Both the position numbers and the translations under genes were made by a program. Positions 18,112 through 27,472 of a stretch of DNA of 64,000 bases are shown here, piece by piece (within the stretch, counting starts at the first letter, position 1; each line of letters starts with the position of its first letter). The notes below the pieces were generated by a model. The model was given only the letters and a program-made list of their open reading frames with translations. It had not been told where the DNA came from and did no database searches. The stretch lies in the NCBI RefSeq assembly GCF_019740315.1, contig NZ_JAHXZR010000001.1, positions 62,001 through 126,000 on the forward strand, given 5' to 3'. The stretch is from Oceanobacter mangrovi (GTDB lineage Bacteria; Pseudomonadota; Gammaproteobacteria; Pseudomonadales; Oceanobacteraceae).

Positions 18112-19149
18112 CTATGGTTCAATTTCATCCAGATGACGACTAACCGACCACCAGGCACCAAACCAGCCAAGTCCCATGCCAACCAGCAAGAGTGTCAGCG
18201 CCGCCGAAGCTGAGAGCGGCTGCAATTCAAAGCCGGAACCGTACAAACTGGCCAATTCAGCTACTGGGCCATGTAATACCGCCCAGCATATGATCAACAG
18301 AATCCAGCTCAACACACCACCGACCATACCGTACCAGAGGCCGGTATAGAGAAACGGCCGACGTACATAGGCATTGGTGCCGCCTACCAGCTTGACCACC
18401 CGGATTTCATCAACCCGCGCCGCAATTGCCAATCGAATGGTATTGCCCACCACCAGCAGAATCGCCAGCGCCAGCAGAATGCCGAGAATCAGTACAATCC
18501 GCTGCGCCAATGCCAGCAAGCTGTTAAGCCGTTCAAGCCAGGCCAGATCCAGTTCAACGGACTCAACGCCCGCCAGGTCAGCGAGCTTTTGCTGTAACGC
18601 CAGCAAGGCATCGCGGGATAGATCCAGTGGTGGCTCGACCAGAATCACTGCTGGTAGCGGATTGCCATCCAACATATCCAGCACATCGGCCAAACCGGTA
18701 TTTTCACGAAACTGCGCCAGCGCCGCATCGGCATCCACCAGCGAGGTTTTCGCCACGCCCGGCAACTGATCGATCCGCTGCTTCAAGGTCGTTGCGGCCG
18801 TCACCGACAACTCGGGCTTGAGATAAACACTCATACGACCCGATTGCTGCACACTGCCACTGAGTTGTTCAAGGTTGCTGACCGCCATCCAGAGGCCGCC
18901 CGGCAAGGTCAGCGCGATCGCAATCACCAGCCAGGTCAGCAGGCTGGCAGCCGGTTTGGCCAGCAGCTTGAGCAGGGTTTCCACTGCCACCAACTGGTGA
19001 TGGCCCAGCCAGGCAATCAGTCGGGCCGTGAAACCGAGGTTCTGGGCAGAAGCGCCAGAGGAGGGTTTTCGGGTGGGTGGCGGAGTGTCATTACGCACCA
19101 CTTTGCGCTGGGTGTATTCAGCACCGCTGCGATGTTCAGGCGCTGACAT
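18112..19149 (-). CDS. ftsX: Cell division protein FtsX
   Basis: FtsX is the membrane part of the FtsEX complex, which controls septal peptidoglycan hydrolases. The 345 residues have a basic cytoplasmic N-terminus, TM1 near 70-95 (LLTWLVIAIALTLPGGLWMAV), a periplasmic loop, and three more helices (RIVLILGILLALAILLVVGN, GMVGGVLSWILLIICWAVL and ALTLLLVGMGLGWFGAWW). It ends shortly after TM4, as usual. Its start overlaps the end of ftsE by 14 bp, so the two are translationally coupled. Confidence 0.94.
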   Translation of the reverse strand: MSAPEHRSGAEYTQRKVVRNDTPPPTRKPSSGASAQNLGFTARLIAWLGHHQLVAVETLLKLLAKPAASLLTWLVIAIALTLPGGLWMAVSNLEQLSGSVQQSGRMSVYLKPELSVTAATTLKQRIDQLPGVAKTSLVDADAALAQFRENTGLADVLDMLDGNPLPAVILVEPPLDLSRDALLALQQKLADLAGVESVELDLAWLERLNSLLALAQRIVLILGILLALAILLVVGNTIRLAIAARVDEIRVVKLVGGTNAYVRRPFLYTGLWYGMVGGVLSWILLIICWAVLHGPVAELASLYGSGFELQPLSASAALTLLLVGMGLGWFGAWWSVSRHLDEIEP

Positions 19150-19816
19150 GGGTGTCTCCCATCATACGGCCGTGATCAAGAATCAGTCGCCGCTTGCCCA
19201 TACGTTCGATCAGGGCGATATCGTGGGTGGCAATCAAGACGGTCACGCCAACCTGCTGGAAACGCACAAACAGATCCATGATTTCGGCGGACAACTCGGG
19301 GTCGAGGTTACCGGTCGGTTCGTCTGCCAGCAGCAGCGGCGGCTTGTTGACCACCGCGCGGGCAATACCGACCCGCTGCTGTTCACCACCGGAAAGCTCA
19401 ATCGGGTTACGTCGTTCGAGCTGCAACAGACCAACGGAGTCCAGCGCCGCCCGCACCCGGCGGGCACAGTCGACCGGTGAATAACCGGCTATTTGCAGCG
19501 GTAGTGCAACGTTGTCGTAAACGCTGCGATCAAACAGCAGCTGGTGATTCTGGAATACCACGCCGACCTTGCGGCGGTGATAAGGCACCTGACTGGCGCG
19601 CAGTTTGTTGAGGTTCTGGTCATCAACAAACAATTGCCCACGGGTTGGCCGTTCCATCATCATCATCAGCTTCAACAGGGTGCTTTTACCCGCACCACTG
19701 TGGCCTGTGAGGAACGCCAATTCACCGCGATCCAGTTCAAAACTCACACCATTGAGGGCATCCCTGCCAGCAGCGCCATAACGCTTACTGACCTGTTCAA
19801 ACCGCACCATGCTCAT
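19136..19816 (-). CDS. ftsE: Cell division ATP-binding protein FtsE
   Basis: FtsE is the ABC ATPase partner of FtsX. The 226 residues carry Walker A GHSGAGKST, the signature LSGGEQQRVGIARA and Walker B LLLADEPTGNLD, followed by the H-loop ATHDIALIE. GGAG seven bases before the ATG at 19816 sets the start, although a TTG lies one codon upstream. It sits 21 bp after ftsY and overlaps ftsX. Confidence 0.95.
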   Translation of the reverse strand: MSMVRFEQVSKRYGAAGRDALNGVSFELDRGELAFLTGHSGAGKSTLLKLMMMMERPTRGQLFVDDQNLNKLRASQVPYHRRKVGVVFQNHQLLFDRSVYDNVALPLQIAGYSPVDCARRVRAALDSVGLLQLERRNPIELSGGEQQRVGIARAVVNKPPLLLADEPTGNLDPELSAEIMDLFVRFQQVGVTVLIATHDIALIERMGKRRLILDHGRMMGDTHVSA

Positions 19817-19837
19817 CAATCAGCTCCGTTCTGTGCC

Positions 19838-21139
19838 TTATTCGTTTTCGCGCTGAAACAGAGCCTCAATAAACTGGTCAGCCTGGAATGGACGCAAGTC
19901 TTCAATACCTTCACCGACACCGATAAAACGTACCGGAATTCCGAATTGCTTGGCCAGCGCAAAGATCACCCCACCCTTGGCGGTGCCATCCAGCTTGGTC
20001 AGCGTCAGGCCGGTCACACCAACGGCCTGCAGGAACTGGCGGGTCTGGTTGATGGCGTTCTGACCGGTACCGGCATCCAGCACCAACATGACTTCATGAG
20101 GCGCTTCGGGATCGAGTTTTTTCATCACCCGCACCACCTTTTCCAGCTCCTGCATCAGGTTGTCCTTGTTATGCAGACGACCAGCAGTATCGGCAATCAA
20201 GACGTCGACATTACGGCTTTGGGCCGCTTGCAAGGCATCAAACAGCACAGAGGCCGAGTCAGCACCTGTGTGCTGGGCAATCACCGGCACCTTGTTGCGT
20301 TCGCCCCATACCTGCAGCTGTTCTACGGCGGCGGCGCGGAAGGTATCACCGGCAGCCAGCATCACGCTTTTGCCCTGACTCTGGTACTGACGTGCCAGTT
20401 TGCCAATGGTGGTGGTTTTGCCAACGCCATTGATACCCACCATCAGGATCACAAACGGCTTTTTGCCCACACTGGTTTGCAGCGGCGCTTCCACCGCCTG
20501 TAACGAGGTTTTGAGTTCTTCAATCAGCGCCTTGTAGAGCGCATCAGAATCCCCCAGTTCCTTGCGGGATACCCGTTCTGTGAGGCGTGCCATGATCTCG
20601 CCGGTGGCCTCAACCCCCACGTCGGCCATCAACAGCTGGGTTTCAAGTTCCTCCAGCAGGTCGTCATCGATGGCTTTTTTACCCAGCAACAGATTTGCCA
20701 GGCCATCGGTCAAACCACTTCGGGTACGGCTCAGGCCTTCTCGGATACGGGCAAAAAAACCGCGTTTGGGTTTTTCTGCCGGCATTTCGGTAGCAACCGC
20801 TACAGCTTCTGGTTCAGCAGCAACGACCGCTGCAGGCTCTGGCTCAACAACAGGCTCAGCCTCAATAATCGGCTCTGGCTCAATCGCCGGTGCAGATTCA
20901 ACCTGAGTCGCTGGCTCGGCGGCTACAACGTCTGTCTGTTCTTGCTCGGATTCTGCTGCCGCTGATGCTGTTTCAATCACAGTATCGACAGGGGCTGTTC
21001 CAGCCGTTTCCGCTGGCTCAGAAGGCTGTGCAGCGGCCGCAACTTCCGCCGGGGTCGCTTCAGTCTCGGCTGCAGCAACGTCAGCAGCCTTGGCCGCTTC
21101 TTCCTGAGCTTTGTTTTTACGCTTGAAAAAATTGAACAT
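19838..21139 (-). CDS. ftsY: Signal recognition particle receptor FtsY
   Basis: FtsY is the membrane-associated GTPase that receives SRP-ribosome complexes. The 433 residues have a basic start (MFNFFKRKNK), then an acidic, Ala/Glu/Pro/Val-rich A domain to about residue 120 (runs such as EPEPIIEAEPVVEPEPAAV). The NG domain follows: P-loop VGINGVGKTTTIGKLA, DTFRAAAVEQL, DTAGR and TKLDGTAKGG. It is first in the ftsY-ftsE-ftsX series and divergent from rsmD. Confidence 0.96.
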   Translation of the reverse strand: MFNFFKRKNKAQEEAAKAADVAAAETEATPAEVAAAAQPSEPAETAGTAPVDTVIETASAAAESEQEQTDVVAAEPATQVESAPAIEPEPIIEAEPVVEPEPAAVVAAEPEAVAVATEMPAEKPKRGFFARIREGLSRTRSGLTDGLANLLLGKKAIDDDLLEELETQLLMADVGVEATGEIMARLTERVSRKELGDSDALYKALIEELKTSLQAVEAPLQTSVGKKPFVILMVGINGVGKTTTIGKLARQYQSQGKSVMLAAGDTFRAAAVEQLQVWGERNKVPVIAQHTGADSASVLFDALQAAQSRNVDVLIADTAGRLHNKDNLMQELEKVVRVMKKLDPEAPHEVMLVLDAGTGQNAINQTRQFLQAVGVTGLTLTKLDGTAKGGVIFALAKQFGIPVRFIGVGEGIEDLRPFQADQFIEALFQRENE

Positions 21140-21307
21140 GGTGATGAATCTGACTGTTTGGCTGGTCGAAAAGACCGGAAAAATAATCGCGCTATGCTAC
21201 CACTATTTGCAGTAGATTTTGTGTGCAGCAACTGACTATCTGCTTTGGCTGCCGAAATCGAATTGATACCATGGCGATTCGTCCCATTTTTGAAAACGGT
21301 TATTCCC

Positions 21308-21862
21308 TTGGCAAAACCCGCTTCCCAGCAGTTACGTATCATTGGCGGTCAATGGCGCTCCCGCCGACTGCGCTTCCCGGCCATTGATGGCTTGCGGCCA
21401 ACCCTCGACCGGGTTCGTGAAACCCTGTTCAACTGGCTGCAGTTTGATGTCGAGGGCGCGCGGGTGCTGGATGCTTTTGCTGGCAGTGGCGCCCTGGGCT
21501 TTGAAGCCCTGTCACGCGGAGCCAAAGAAGTAGTGTTTCTGGAAAAAAACCCCAGCGCGGCGGTGCAGCTGAAAGAAAACCTGCAAACTCTGGGAGCCCG
21601 TAATGCCCAGATCTGGGCGGGCGACGCACTGAACTGGCTGAAGCAGAACCCGGAACCTTATGATCTGGTGTTTCTGGATCCGCCGTTTGGCCTCAAGCTG
21701 CTGCAACCGGCGATTGATTCGCTCACCCTGTTACCGGGTGCTCTGGTGTATGTCGAACATGAAACCGGCCTGCAGCTGCAACTACCGCCCAACTGGCAGG
21801 AGCTGAAACAAAAGCAGACCAAGGAGTTCTGCTTCCGACTGTTTCAGGTTGAAGCTGGCTGA
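21308..21862 (+). CDS. rsmD: 16S rRNA (guanine966-N2)-methyltransferase
   Basis: RsmD methylates G966 of 16S rRNA in the 30S subunit. Motifs are QLRIIGGQWRSRRL at the N-terminus, DRVRETLFNWL, the SAM-binding DAFAGSGALGFEALSRGA and the catalytic LVFLDPPFGLKLL. The frame is open from a TTG at 21245. Family N-termini favour the TTG at 21308 (product begins AKPASQQLRIIGG after the initiator), but neither start has a clear Shine-Dalgarno sequence. It is divergent from ftsY, as in E. coli, and convergent with parC. Confidence 0.9.
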   Translation: MAKPASQQLRIIGGQWRSRRLRFPAIDGLRPTLDRVRETLFNWLQFDVEGARVLDAFAGSGALGFEALSRGAKEVVFLEKNPSAAVQLKENLQTLGARNAQIWAGDALNWLKQNPEPYDLVFLDPPFGLKLLQPAIDSLTLLPGALVYVEHETGLQLQLPPNWQELKQKQTKEFCFRLFQVEAG

Positions 21863-21918
21863 CCCGAACGGGCCAGCCTTGCCACAAGGTTCTGATTTAA
21901 AAGAGCCTGACCGGCTGC

Positions 21919-24186
21919 TTAGTCAGACTCGCTTGCGGTTCCCACTACTTCAAGGCGGTCAACGTTCTGGAAGCCTCGTGGCAACTTGTTGCCTCGGCGA
22001 CCTCGTTCGCCCTGATAGTGTTCCAGATCGCTGAACTTCAGCGTCATATGACGCTTACCGGAATAGACCACCATTTGGTCGGCCGGATTGAGCGCCACCA
22101 CCGCCACCAGCCATTCTTCACGCGCAGACGCCCGCGCCGTGCTGATGTTGATCAGCTTGTTGCCCTTGCCTTTCGCCAGTCGCGGCAAGTCTTCAGCCGG
22201 GAACATCAACAGCCGGCCTTCATTGGTGACCGCCGCAATCCAGTGGTTATCCACGGCTGTCAGCCGCACCGGCGCCATCAACCTGGCATTTTCTGACAAA
22301 CTAACCAGCGCCTTGCCCGCCTTGTTCTTGCTTTGCATGTCGGCAATGTTGCAGATAAAGCCGTAACCGGCATCACTGCAGAGCAGGTAGTCTTCCTTTT
22401 CCAGCCCCATCAGCATATGGCGGAAGCTGGCTCCGGCCGGCGGGTTCAAACGCCCGGTCAGAGGTTCGCCCTGGCCACGGGCACTCGGCAAGCTATGAGC
22501 CGCCAGGCTATAACTGCGGCCACTGTCGTCGATCAGAATCAATGGATCGTTGCTACGCCCCATGCAGGCAGCCAGAAAACCATCACCGGCCTTGTAGCTG
22601 AGTTTTTCGCCGTCCATATCGTGGCCTTTGGCGGCGCGGATCCAGCCCTTGTTCGACAGCACCACGGTGACTGGCTCGGACGACACCAGTTCGGCTTCAG
22701 TCAGAGCCCGTGCTTCGCCACGAATCACCAACGGTGTGCGGCGGTCATCGCCGTATTTTTCCGCATCCGCTGAAATTTCCTTCTTGATCAGGGTTTTCAG
22801 ACGGCGCTCGGAACCGAGGGTTTTTTCCAGGTAATCGCGCTCTTTTTCGAGTTCATCCTGCTCGCCGCGAATCTTCATTTCCTCGAGCTTGGCCAGATGG
22901 CGCAGCTTGAGTTCCAGAATCGCTTCGGCCTGCAGGTCGGAAATGCCAAACCGTTCCATCAACACCGGCTTGGGCTGATCTTCGGCACGAATAATTTCGA
23001 TCACTTCATCAATATTGAGGAAGGCAACCAGTAAACCCTCGAGGATATGCAGTCGTGCCAGCACCTTGTCTAGCCGATACTGCAACCGGCGGCGAACGGT
23101 TTCGGTTCGGTAGCTGAGCCACTCACTCAACATGGTCGGCAGATTTTTCACCTGCGGACGGCCATCCAGACCAATCACGTTCATGTTGACGCGGTAGTTG
23201 CGTTCGAGATCCGTGGTGGCAAACAGGTGCGCCATAATGGCATCAGCGTCGACCTTGCGGGAACGCGGCACAATCACCAGCCGGGTCGGGTTTTCATGAT
23301 CGGATTCATCGCGCAGGTCCGTTACCAACGGCAGCTTTTTGGCCTGCATCTGGGCAGCAATCTGCTCCATCACCTTGGCACCAGAGGTCTGGTGCGGCAA
23401 TGCCGTGATGACGATATCGCCATCTTCAATGGCGTAAACCGCCCGCATCTTGAAGCCACCACGGCCACTGGCGTAAATCTTCCGCAATTCGTCCCGAGGT
23501 GTGATGATTTCCGCGTCCGTCGGGAAGTCAGGCCCTGGCACCAGCTCGCACAGCTCATCCAATGTCGCTGCCGGGTTATCCAGTAAATGGATACAGGCGC
23601 TGGCGATTTCGCGCACATTGTGCGGTGGAATATCCGTCGCCATGCCCACCGCAATACCGGTCGTGCCATTCAACATCACGTGCGGCAGCCGCGCTGGCAG
23701 CGTCGTCGGTTCATCCATCGTGCCATCAAAGTTAGGCTGCCAGCTGACCGTGCCCTGACCCAGCTCACCCAGCAAGACATCGGCAAACGGTGATAGCTTG
23801 GCTTCGGTATAACGCATCGCAGCGAACGATTTGGGATCGTCCGGCGCGCCCCAGTTGCCCTGGCCATCAATCAGCGGATAGCGGTAGGAAAAAGGCTGCG
23901 CCATCAACACCATGGCTTCATAACAGGCGCTGTCACCGTGCGGGTGATATTTACCCAGAACGTCGCCGACCGTACGGGCTGACTTCTTGTATTTGGCCGA
24001 AGACTTGAGGCCCAACTCACTCATCGCATAAATGATGCGTCGCTGTACCGGTTTCAGACCATCGCCTACGTGTGGCAAGGCACGGTCCAGAATCACGTAC
24101 ATGGAATAGTTGAGATAGGCGTTCTCGGTATACTGGCGCAACGACTGACGTTCTACGCCATCGTCGGTATAACTGGTTTGCGTCAT
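21919..24186 (-). CDS. parC: DNA topoisomerase IV subunit A
   Basis: ParC is the DNA-cleaving subunit of topoisomerase IV, which unlinks daughter chromosomes. The 755 residues have the breakage-reunion domain with catalytic Tyr126 ([11 protein letters not shown]) and the quinolone-determining stretch [20 protein letters not shown]. Ser86 and Glu90 there are the susceptible-type residues. A coiled-coil tower and a C-terminal beta-pinwheel follow ([31 protein letters not shown]). The start has no clear Shine-Dalgarno sequence and is preceded by the palindrome TATTCGAATA (24190-24199). The 513-bp gap to the next gene also holds that cluster's promoter. Confidence 0.96.
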   Translation of the reverse strand: MTQTSYTDDGVERQSLRQYTENAYLNYSMYVILDRALPHVGDGLKPVQRRIIYAMSELGLKSSAKYKKSARTVGDVLGKYHPHGDSACYEAMVLMAQPFSYRYPLIDGQGNWGAPDDPKSFAAMRYTEAKLSPFADVLLGELGQGTVSWQPNFDGTMDEPTTLPARLPHVMLNGTTGIAVGMATDIPPHNVREIASACIHLLDNPAATLDELCELVPGPDFPTDAEIITPRDELRKIYASGRGGFKMRAVYAIEDGDIVITALPHQTSGAKVMEQIAAQMQAKKLPLVTDLRDESDHENPTRLVIVPRSRKVDADAIMAHLFATTDLERNYRVNMNVIGLDGRPQVKNLPTMLSEWLSYRTETVRRRLQYRLDKVLARLHILEGLLVAFLNIDEVIEIIRAEDQPKPVLMERFGISDLQAEAILELKLRHLAKLEEMKIRGEQDELEKERDYLEKTLGSERRLKTLIKKEISADAEKYGDDRRTPLVIRGEARALTEAELVSSEPVTVVLSNKGWIRAAKGHDMDGEKLSYKAGDGFLAACMGRSNDPLILIDDSGRSYSLAAHSLPSARGQGEPLTGRLNPPAGASFRHMLMGLEKEDYLLCSDAGYGFICNIADMQSKNKAGKALVSLSENARLMAPVRLTAVDNHWIAAVTNEGRLLMFPAEDLPRLAKGKGNKLINISTARASAREEWLVAVVALNPADQMVVYSGKRHMTLKFSDLEHYQGERGRRGNKLPRGFQNVDRLEVVGTASESD

Positions 24187-24244
24187 GAATATTCGAATAC
24201 GTCAGTGAATAATTCGGCCGATTGTGAACCAGCCTCCGCCCCAC

Positions 24245-24277
24245 GGCAATGTCACGACAATCAAAGCGGACATTGCC
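24245..24277. promoter_or_regulatory. 9-bp inverted repeat, candidate operator
   Basis: GGCAATGTC (24245-24253) and GACATTGCC (24269-24277) are exact reverse complements about 60 bp upstream of parC. The spacing would suit a dimeric regulator on adjacent helical turns. No regulator gene is nearby. Confidence 0.3.
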
Positions 24278-24616
24278 AACATTCCCAGAGGGGCAAAAAT
24301 AAGACCTGTTCTACATGACAAACGTGAACCAGTCGTGCTTACAAAGCATTTCTTTCTGTTACGGTCGCTCCTTGGTACACGGATTTATCGACATCCGCTT
24401 TTACAATCATCGTTTATTGCAAGATGATCCGGTGATAAAAGCCCTGACATTCCGTCACGATTGGTAAGTATGCGTCGTCAATTCATTATCCTGGTGACAT
24501 AAAACCGTCCTTTTAATGCCGTACCATAACCAACTGTATGTGTCTTGTAAGTTGGCAATGGCGTCCCCTTAGACCCTCCAGTTATTACACGATGGATACA
24601 TTGTTACTGCGAACGA

Positions 24617-24645
24617 TTGACGTGCCGCATTCACCTCACCATACT
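24617..24645 (+). promoter_or_regulatory. Candidate sigma-70 promoter of the envelope-machine cluster
   Basis: TTGACG (24617-24622) and CATACT (24640-24645) are 17 bp apart. Transcription would start near 24652, about 48 bases before the ATG at 24700. Confidence 0.5.
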
Positions 24646-24699
24646 TCGCAGCCAGCAACTGAGCGCCAATTGGTATTTTTACAAGGAACCTGTGCCGCT

Positions 24700-25434
24700 A
24701 TGAAGGCAACATTGGAACAACTGCGACAGGCATCGCTCGCCACCAAGGCTCGTAGCTTTGCACTTACCGGTTTGACTGCAGGTCTGCTCATGTCTGCTGC
24801 CTGCCAGGCCGCGCCCCTGCAACTGCGTCTGGGACCTGCTGCCAACTATCCGGTTATTACCGATCTGCCATCCGACTCCAATCTGATCCCGCTGAAGCGT
24901 CAACTTGACTGGCTATACGTCAAATCCGGCGAATATGAAGGCTGGATCAGCGTTGATGAGCTGATGCTCAACCCTGACACCCTGCGTCGCCCGGAACCCT
25001 TACAGTTCCGCGACCAGAGTGATGAAAACCATATTCAGTTAGACATGGCTGTCACGTCTGAATCAGCCCTCGCGTTGGGGATTAATTTCCGCGCCTGGGA
25101 AGAAGATCTCACCGTCCGGTTGTCCCGCTCGGTTGACCACGAAGACCCCTGGTACTCAGCCTCTTTCGGCAAGCGTTTCATGCTCGAGGAAAGTGAGTCA
25201 TGGAGCTGGGATGCCTATCTTGGCGGTGGCTTGAGCAAAAACTCGGACGGTTCCCGTCGCTGGGATGACGACGGCGACTCCGCCACGGTTCCCTACATCG
25301 AGGCCTCAGCCGACCTGAATTGGAACCTAGCTTACAACGTCAGTTTTGGCGGACGCGTGCAAGTCCAGCAAGCCCTCTCTGGCAATAGTGCAAACCATGG
25401 AGCGTTAGCCCTAGTATGGAAAATTCGTTTCTGA
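24700..25434 (+). CDS. Exported SH3-domain protein with C-terminal outer-membrane barrel
   Basis: This is the first gene of the 24.7-36.0 kb cluster, 244 residues. A basic N-terminus and a hydrophobic stretch (ALTGLTAGLLMSAACQA) form a signal peptide cut near residue 37. A bacterial SH3-like domain follows at about 38-90 (LRLGPAANYPVITDLP, WLYVKSGEYEGWISVDEL). The remaining 140 residues look like a small beta-barrel with alternating hydrophobic strands and a C-terminal ALVWKIRF that fits a BAM recognition signal. AAGGA precedes the ATG by 12 bases; an upstream in-frame ATG at 24538 would spoil the signal peptide. It overlaps the next gene by 19 bp. An outer-membrane anchor near peptidoglycan is an inference. 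Confidence 0.65.
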   Translation: MKATLEQLRQASLATKARSFALTGLTAGLLMSAACQAAPLQLRLGPAANYPVITDLPSDSNLIPLKRQLDWLYVKSGEYEGWISVDELMLNPDTLRRPEPLQFRDQSDENHIQLDMAVTSESALALGINFRAWEEDLTVRLSRSVDHEDPWYSASFGKRFMLEESESWSWDAYLGGGLSKNSDGSRRWDDDGDSATVPYIEASADLNWNLAYNVSFGGRVQVQQALSGNSANHGALALVWKIRF

Positions 25435-26474
25435 AAAAATCCAGTCTGGCACTGGGTTTACTCCTGAGTATTTCACCACTGGTTCAGGCAGAAGCACCTG
25501 CGTCAGCGCTGGACGATCCGACCGTATTGCAAAAGCTGTTGCAAATGATCAACAAGCAGGCAGTGGCGAAAAGTTCTCCCGTGGTCGACAGCGAAGCACT
25601 GAATGATCCAGAGGTGATGCAAAAGCTGTTGCAAGTGATGGCCCAGCAATCCGCTGCCAATCAGCAACAGTCCCTGCCGGTTGATACCACGGAAGTGATG
25701 AACGACCCCGCAGTAATGGAAAAGCTGTTGCAGACCATCAAGGTCAGCAAGCAACCGGAAGCAAATGCTTTCGAAGATCCGGCCATGATGGCGAAGCTGT
25801 TGGGCACCATGAAGACTTCAGAAACAACGGCTTCTGCGACAACAGTAGCCACCAATGCCCTGGATGATCCTAGTGTTATGCAAGGCCTGTTGCCTTTGGT
25901 AGCTGGCACTGTGGTTGAGCAGCCAGCCGAAATTTTTGAGCCGGTTCCGCACACACTCAATTTCGACGATTCATTGCCAGAACAGCTGGGCATGATTGGT
26001 ATGTCACTGACCCAGCAGACCTCCGCTACCTTTGGCGACCAGCTGGTGTTTGGCGGCAACCTGCGCTACCACCTGACCGACCGCTTTGATGCCTTGCTGA
26101 ACATTGAGCTGGGCATGTCTTCATTTGGCAATCCAACCATCTACAACAGTGATGGCAGCGAAGCGATGAAGAAGAATGCGTCCTTCCGCACCATCAGCAC
26201 CGGTATTGGTTATTCACTGCTGAATGGCATTGCCAGCACCAATGGCAAGACCTTTATCCCATGGCAGTTGAACCTGGAAGGCATGGTCGGTGAACAGTTC
26301 ACCGGTGGCAGCAACGGTCTCTACAGCAGTGTTGGTACCTCGCTCCACTTCATGCTGGACGAATACTGGCTGGGCACCACAACCCGATATTTCTATGTGG
26401 ACGACTCAGTCCTGAATAAAGCAGGTACGCATCGAGGTTTGCAATGGGGCATCGAGTTCGGCTTCTACTACTGA
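25416..26474 (+). CDS. Outer-membrane beta-barrel protein with five 15-residue periplasmic repeats
   Basis: This 352-residue protein has a signal peptide cut after about residue 25 (SPLVQA). Five copies of the motif A-L-x-D-P-x-V-M-x-K-L-L-Q-x-M follow, at 31-45, 61-75, 94-108, 118-132 and 148-162, joined by low-complexity linkers. From about 175 on the sequence looks like a beta-barrel (GGNLRYHLTDRFDALLNIEL, TTTRYFYVDD, LQWGIEFGFYY) with an aromatic C-terminus, similar to the OMP family found with myxobacterial gliding systems. The repeats probably sit in the periplasm and may dock onto the TPR proteins encoded downstream. It overlaps both neighbouring genes. Confidence 0.65.
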   Translation: MENSFLKKSSLALGLLLSISPLVQAEAPASALDDPTVLQKLLQMINKQAVAKSSPVVDSEALNDPEVMQKLLQVMAQQSAANQQQSLPVDTTEVMNDPAVMEKLLQTIKVSKQPEANAFEDPAMMAKLLGTMKTSETTASATTVATNALDDPSVMQGLLPLVAGTVVEQPAEIFEPVPHTLNFDDSLPEQLGMIGMSLTQQTSATFGDQLVFGGNLRYHLTDRFDALLNIELGMSSFGNPTIYNSDGSEAMKKNASFRTISTGIGYSLLNGIASTNGKTFIPWQLNLEGMVGEQFTGGSNGLYSSVGTSLHFMLDEYWLGTTTRYFYVDDSVLNKAGTHRGLQWGIEFGFYY

Positions 26475-26965
26475 TATTGCTTGCAGCAGCCGGTTTTACG
26501 ACTCACGCCGAAACAGGCGCAGTGAACCTGCAACCTGGTCAGCCAGTCACCGGTCTGACACTGCCAGCCTTGCGTAGCGGCTTTGGTTTCAATATCGAGG
26601 AACAGCTTGGTCACCCGGTAATGTTGCTGTGGGTTGGCTCCTGCGAGTCCTGCGACAAGGACCTACCGGCCTACGAACAGCTGTTGCAGAAATATGCTGC
26701 CAGTGGTTTGGTCAGCCGGGTTATCTGGACGGCAGAAGAATCCTTGCAGGGCCAGGTACCAAAAACAACGCTGCCGCTGCTGGTATACAGCCGCAGCCTG
26801 ACCAATGCCTGGAGCGTTGAGCCCCAGCCAGCGGTAATGCTGATTAATCGGGATGGCCTGCTGGCTTACACATTTACTGGCAGATTATCCCGTAACCAGA
26901 GTTTGGCAGACCGAGCACTGCAACAAATGGTGTCAGAACAAGCAAACGCGGATTCCATGAATTGA
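26444..26965 (+). CDS. Exported thioredoxin-like (TlpA/redoxin) protein
   Basis: This 173-residue protein begins inside the end of the previous gene (31-bp overlap). The ATG at 26444 gives a complete signal peptide, MGHRVRLLLLILLAAAGFTT, cut near residue 22, so the overlap is real. The thioredoxin-like fold shows in PVMLLWVGSCESCDKDLPAY, with the redox pair Cys67 and Cys70, and in WSVEPQPAVMLINRDGLLAY, with the cis-Pro. It is probably a periplasmic disulfide reductase or isomerase serving proteins of this cluster. A match to TlpA/ResA is by fold pattern only. Confidence 0.65.
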   Translation: MGHRVRLLLLILLAAAGFTTHAETGAVNLQPGQPVTGLTLPALRSGFGFNIEEQLGHPVMLLWVGSCESCDKDLPAYEQLLQKYAASGLVSRVIWTAEESLQGQVPKTTLPLLVYSRSLTNAWSVEPQPAVMLINRDGLLAYTFTGRLSRNQSLADRALQQMVSEQANADSMN

Positions 26966-26972
26966 GGTGGTT

Positions 26973-27470
26973 ATGAAATTTTGGGTTGCAGGGATGCTCT
27001 GGCTTACAACATCTCTGGCGCTGGCAGCGGACGACAGTGCGCTGAACGTTGAACAGGCCAAACGCAGTGTTATCGAGCTCAACAATGAGCTGATAACCAT
27101 AGAAAAGCAGCTGACCAGCCCGATTGTCAGCAAGGCTGCCGTTTATATTGCGCTGGCAGATGGCCAGTTTTTCAAGCCAATGTCTGTTGAACTGAGCGGC
27201 GCAGGCATTGCCCCGATCACCTACACCTATACGGAAAAGGAAGTTCAGGCGCTGTCAGCGGGTGCGATCCAGCCACTGGCAGACTTTGTCGTCAGCCCCG
27301 GTTTCCATAAATTGCGCGCGGTGTTCAAGGGTAAGGATGGCAATCAGCAAATTCGTAACCTGGTCTATGAAGGTACTTTCAGGAAAACTGATCAACACCT
27401 GAAATTGCTGCTGACCATTTCTGACAACAGCGCCCTGCACAGCGCGTCAGCGACACTCAAGGCTTGGTAG
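26973..27470 (+). CDS. Uncharacterised exported protein
   Basis: This 165-residue protein has a signal peptide (MKFWVAGMLWLTTSLALA) cut near 18. A helical segment follows (VEQAKRSVIELNNELITIEK), then beta-rich sequence (AAVYIALADGQFFKPMSVEL, HKLRAVFKGKDG). It may be a periplasmic beta-sandwich with a helical arm; I recognise no family. GAGGTGG just before the ATG at 26973 sets the start, rather than the GTG two codons earlier. It lies 7 bp after the redoxin gene and 2 bp before the next. Confidence 0.5.
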   Translation: MKFWVAGMLWLTTSLALAADDSALNVEQAKRSVIELNNELITIEKQLTSPIVSKAAVYIALADGQFFKPMSVELSGAGIAPITYTYTEKEVQALSAGAIQPLADFVVSPGFHKLRAVFKGKDGNQQIRNLVYEGTFRKTDQHLKLLLTISDNSALHSASATLKAW

Positions 27471-27472
27471 TC

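Larger units (their letters stand above)
24187..24699. other. 513-bp divergent intergenic region between parC and the envelope-machine cluster
   Basis: No coding region is convincing here. It holds the TATTCGAATA palindrome next to the parC start, a 9-bp dyad GGCAATGTC/GACATTGCC (24245-24253 and 24269-24277) with a 15-bp spacer, and a good promoter toward the cluster (24617-24645). The frame of the next gene stays open upstream to 24538, but that part codes for no signal peptide or recognisable domain. Confidence 0.6.

Noticed and set aside
24538-24699. Longer N-terminus for the first cluster gene
   Set aside because: The extra 54 residues have no signal or domain features and would bury the signal peptide that starts at 24700; a promoter candidate lies within this stretch.
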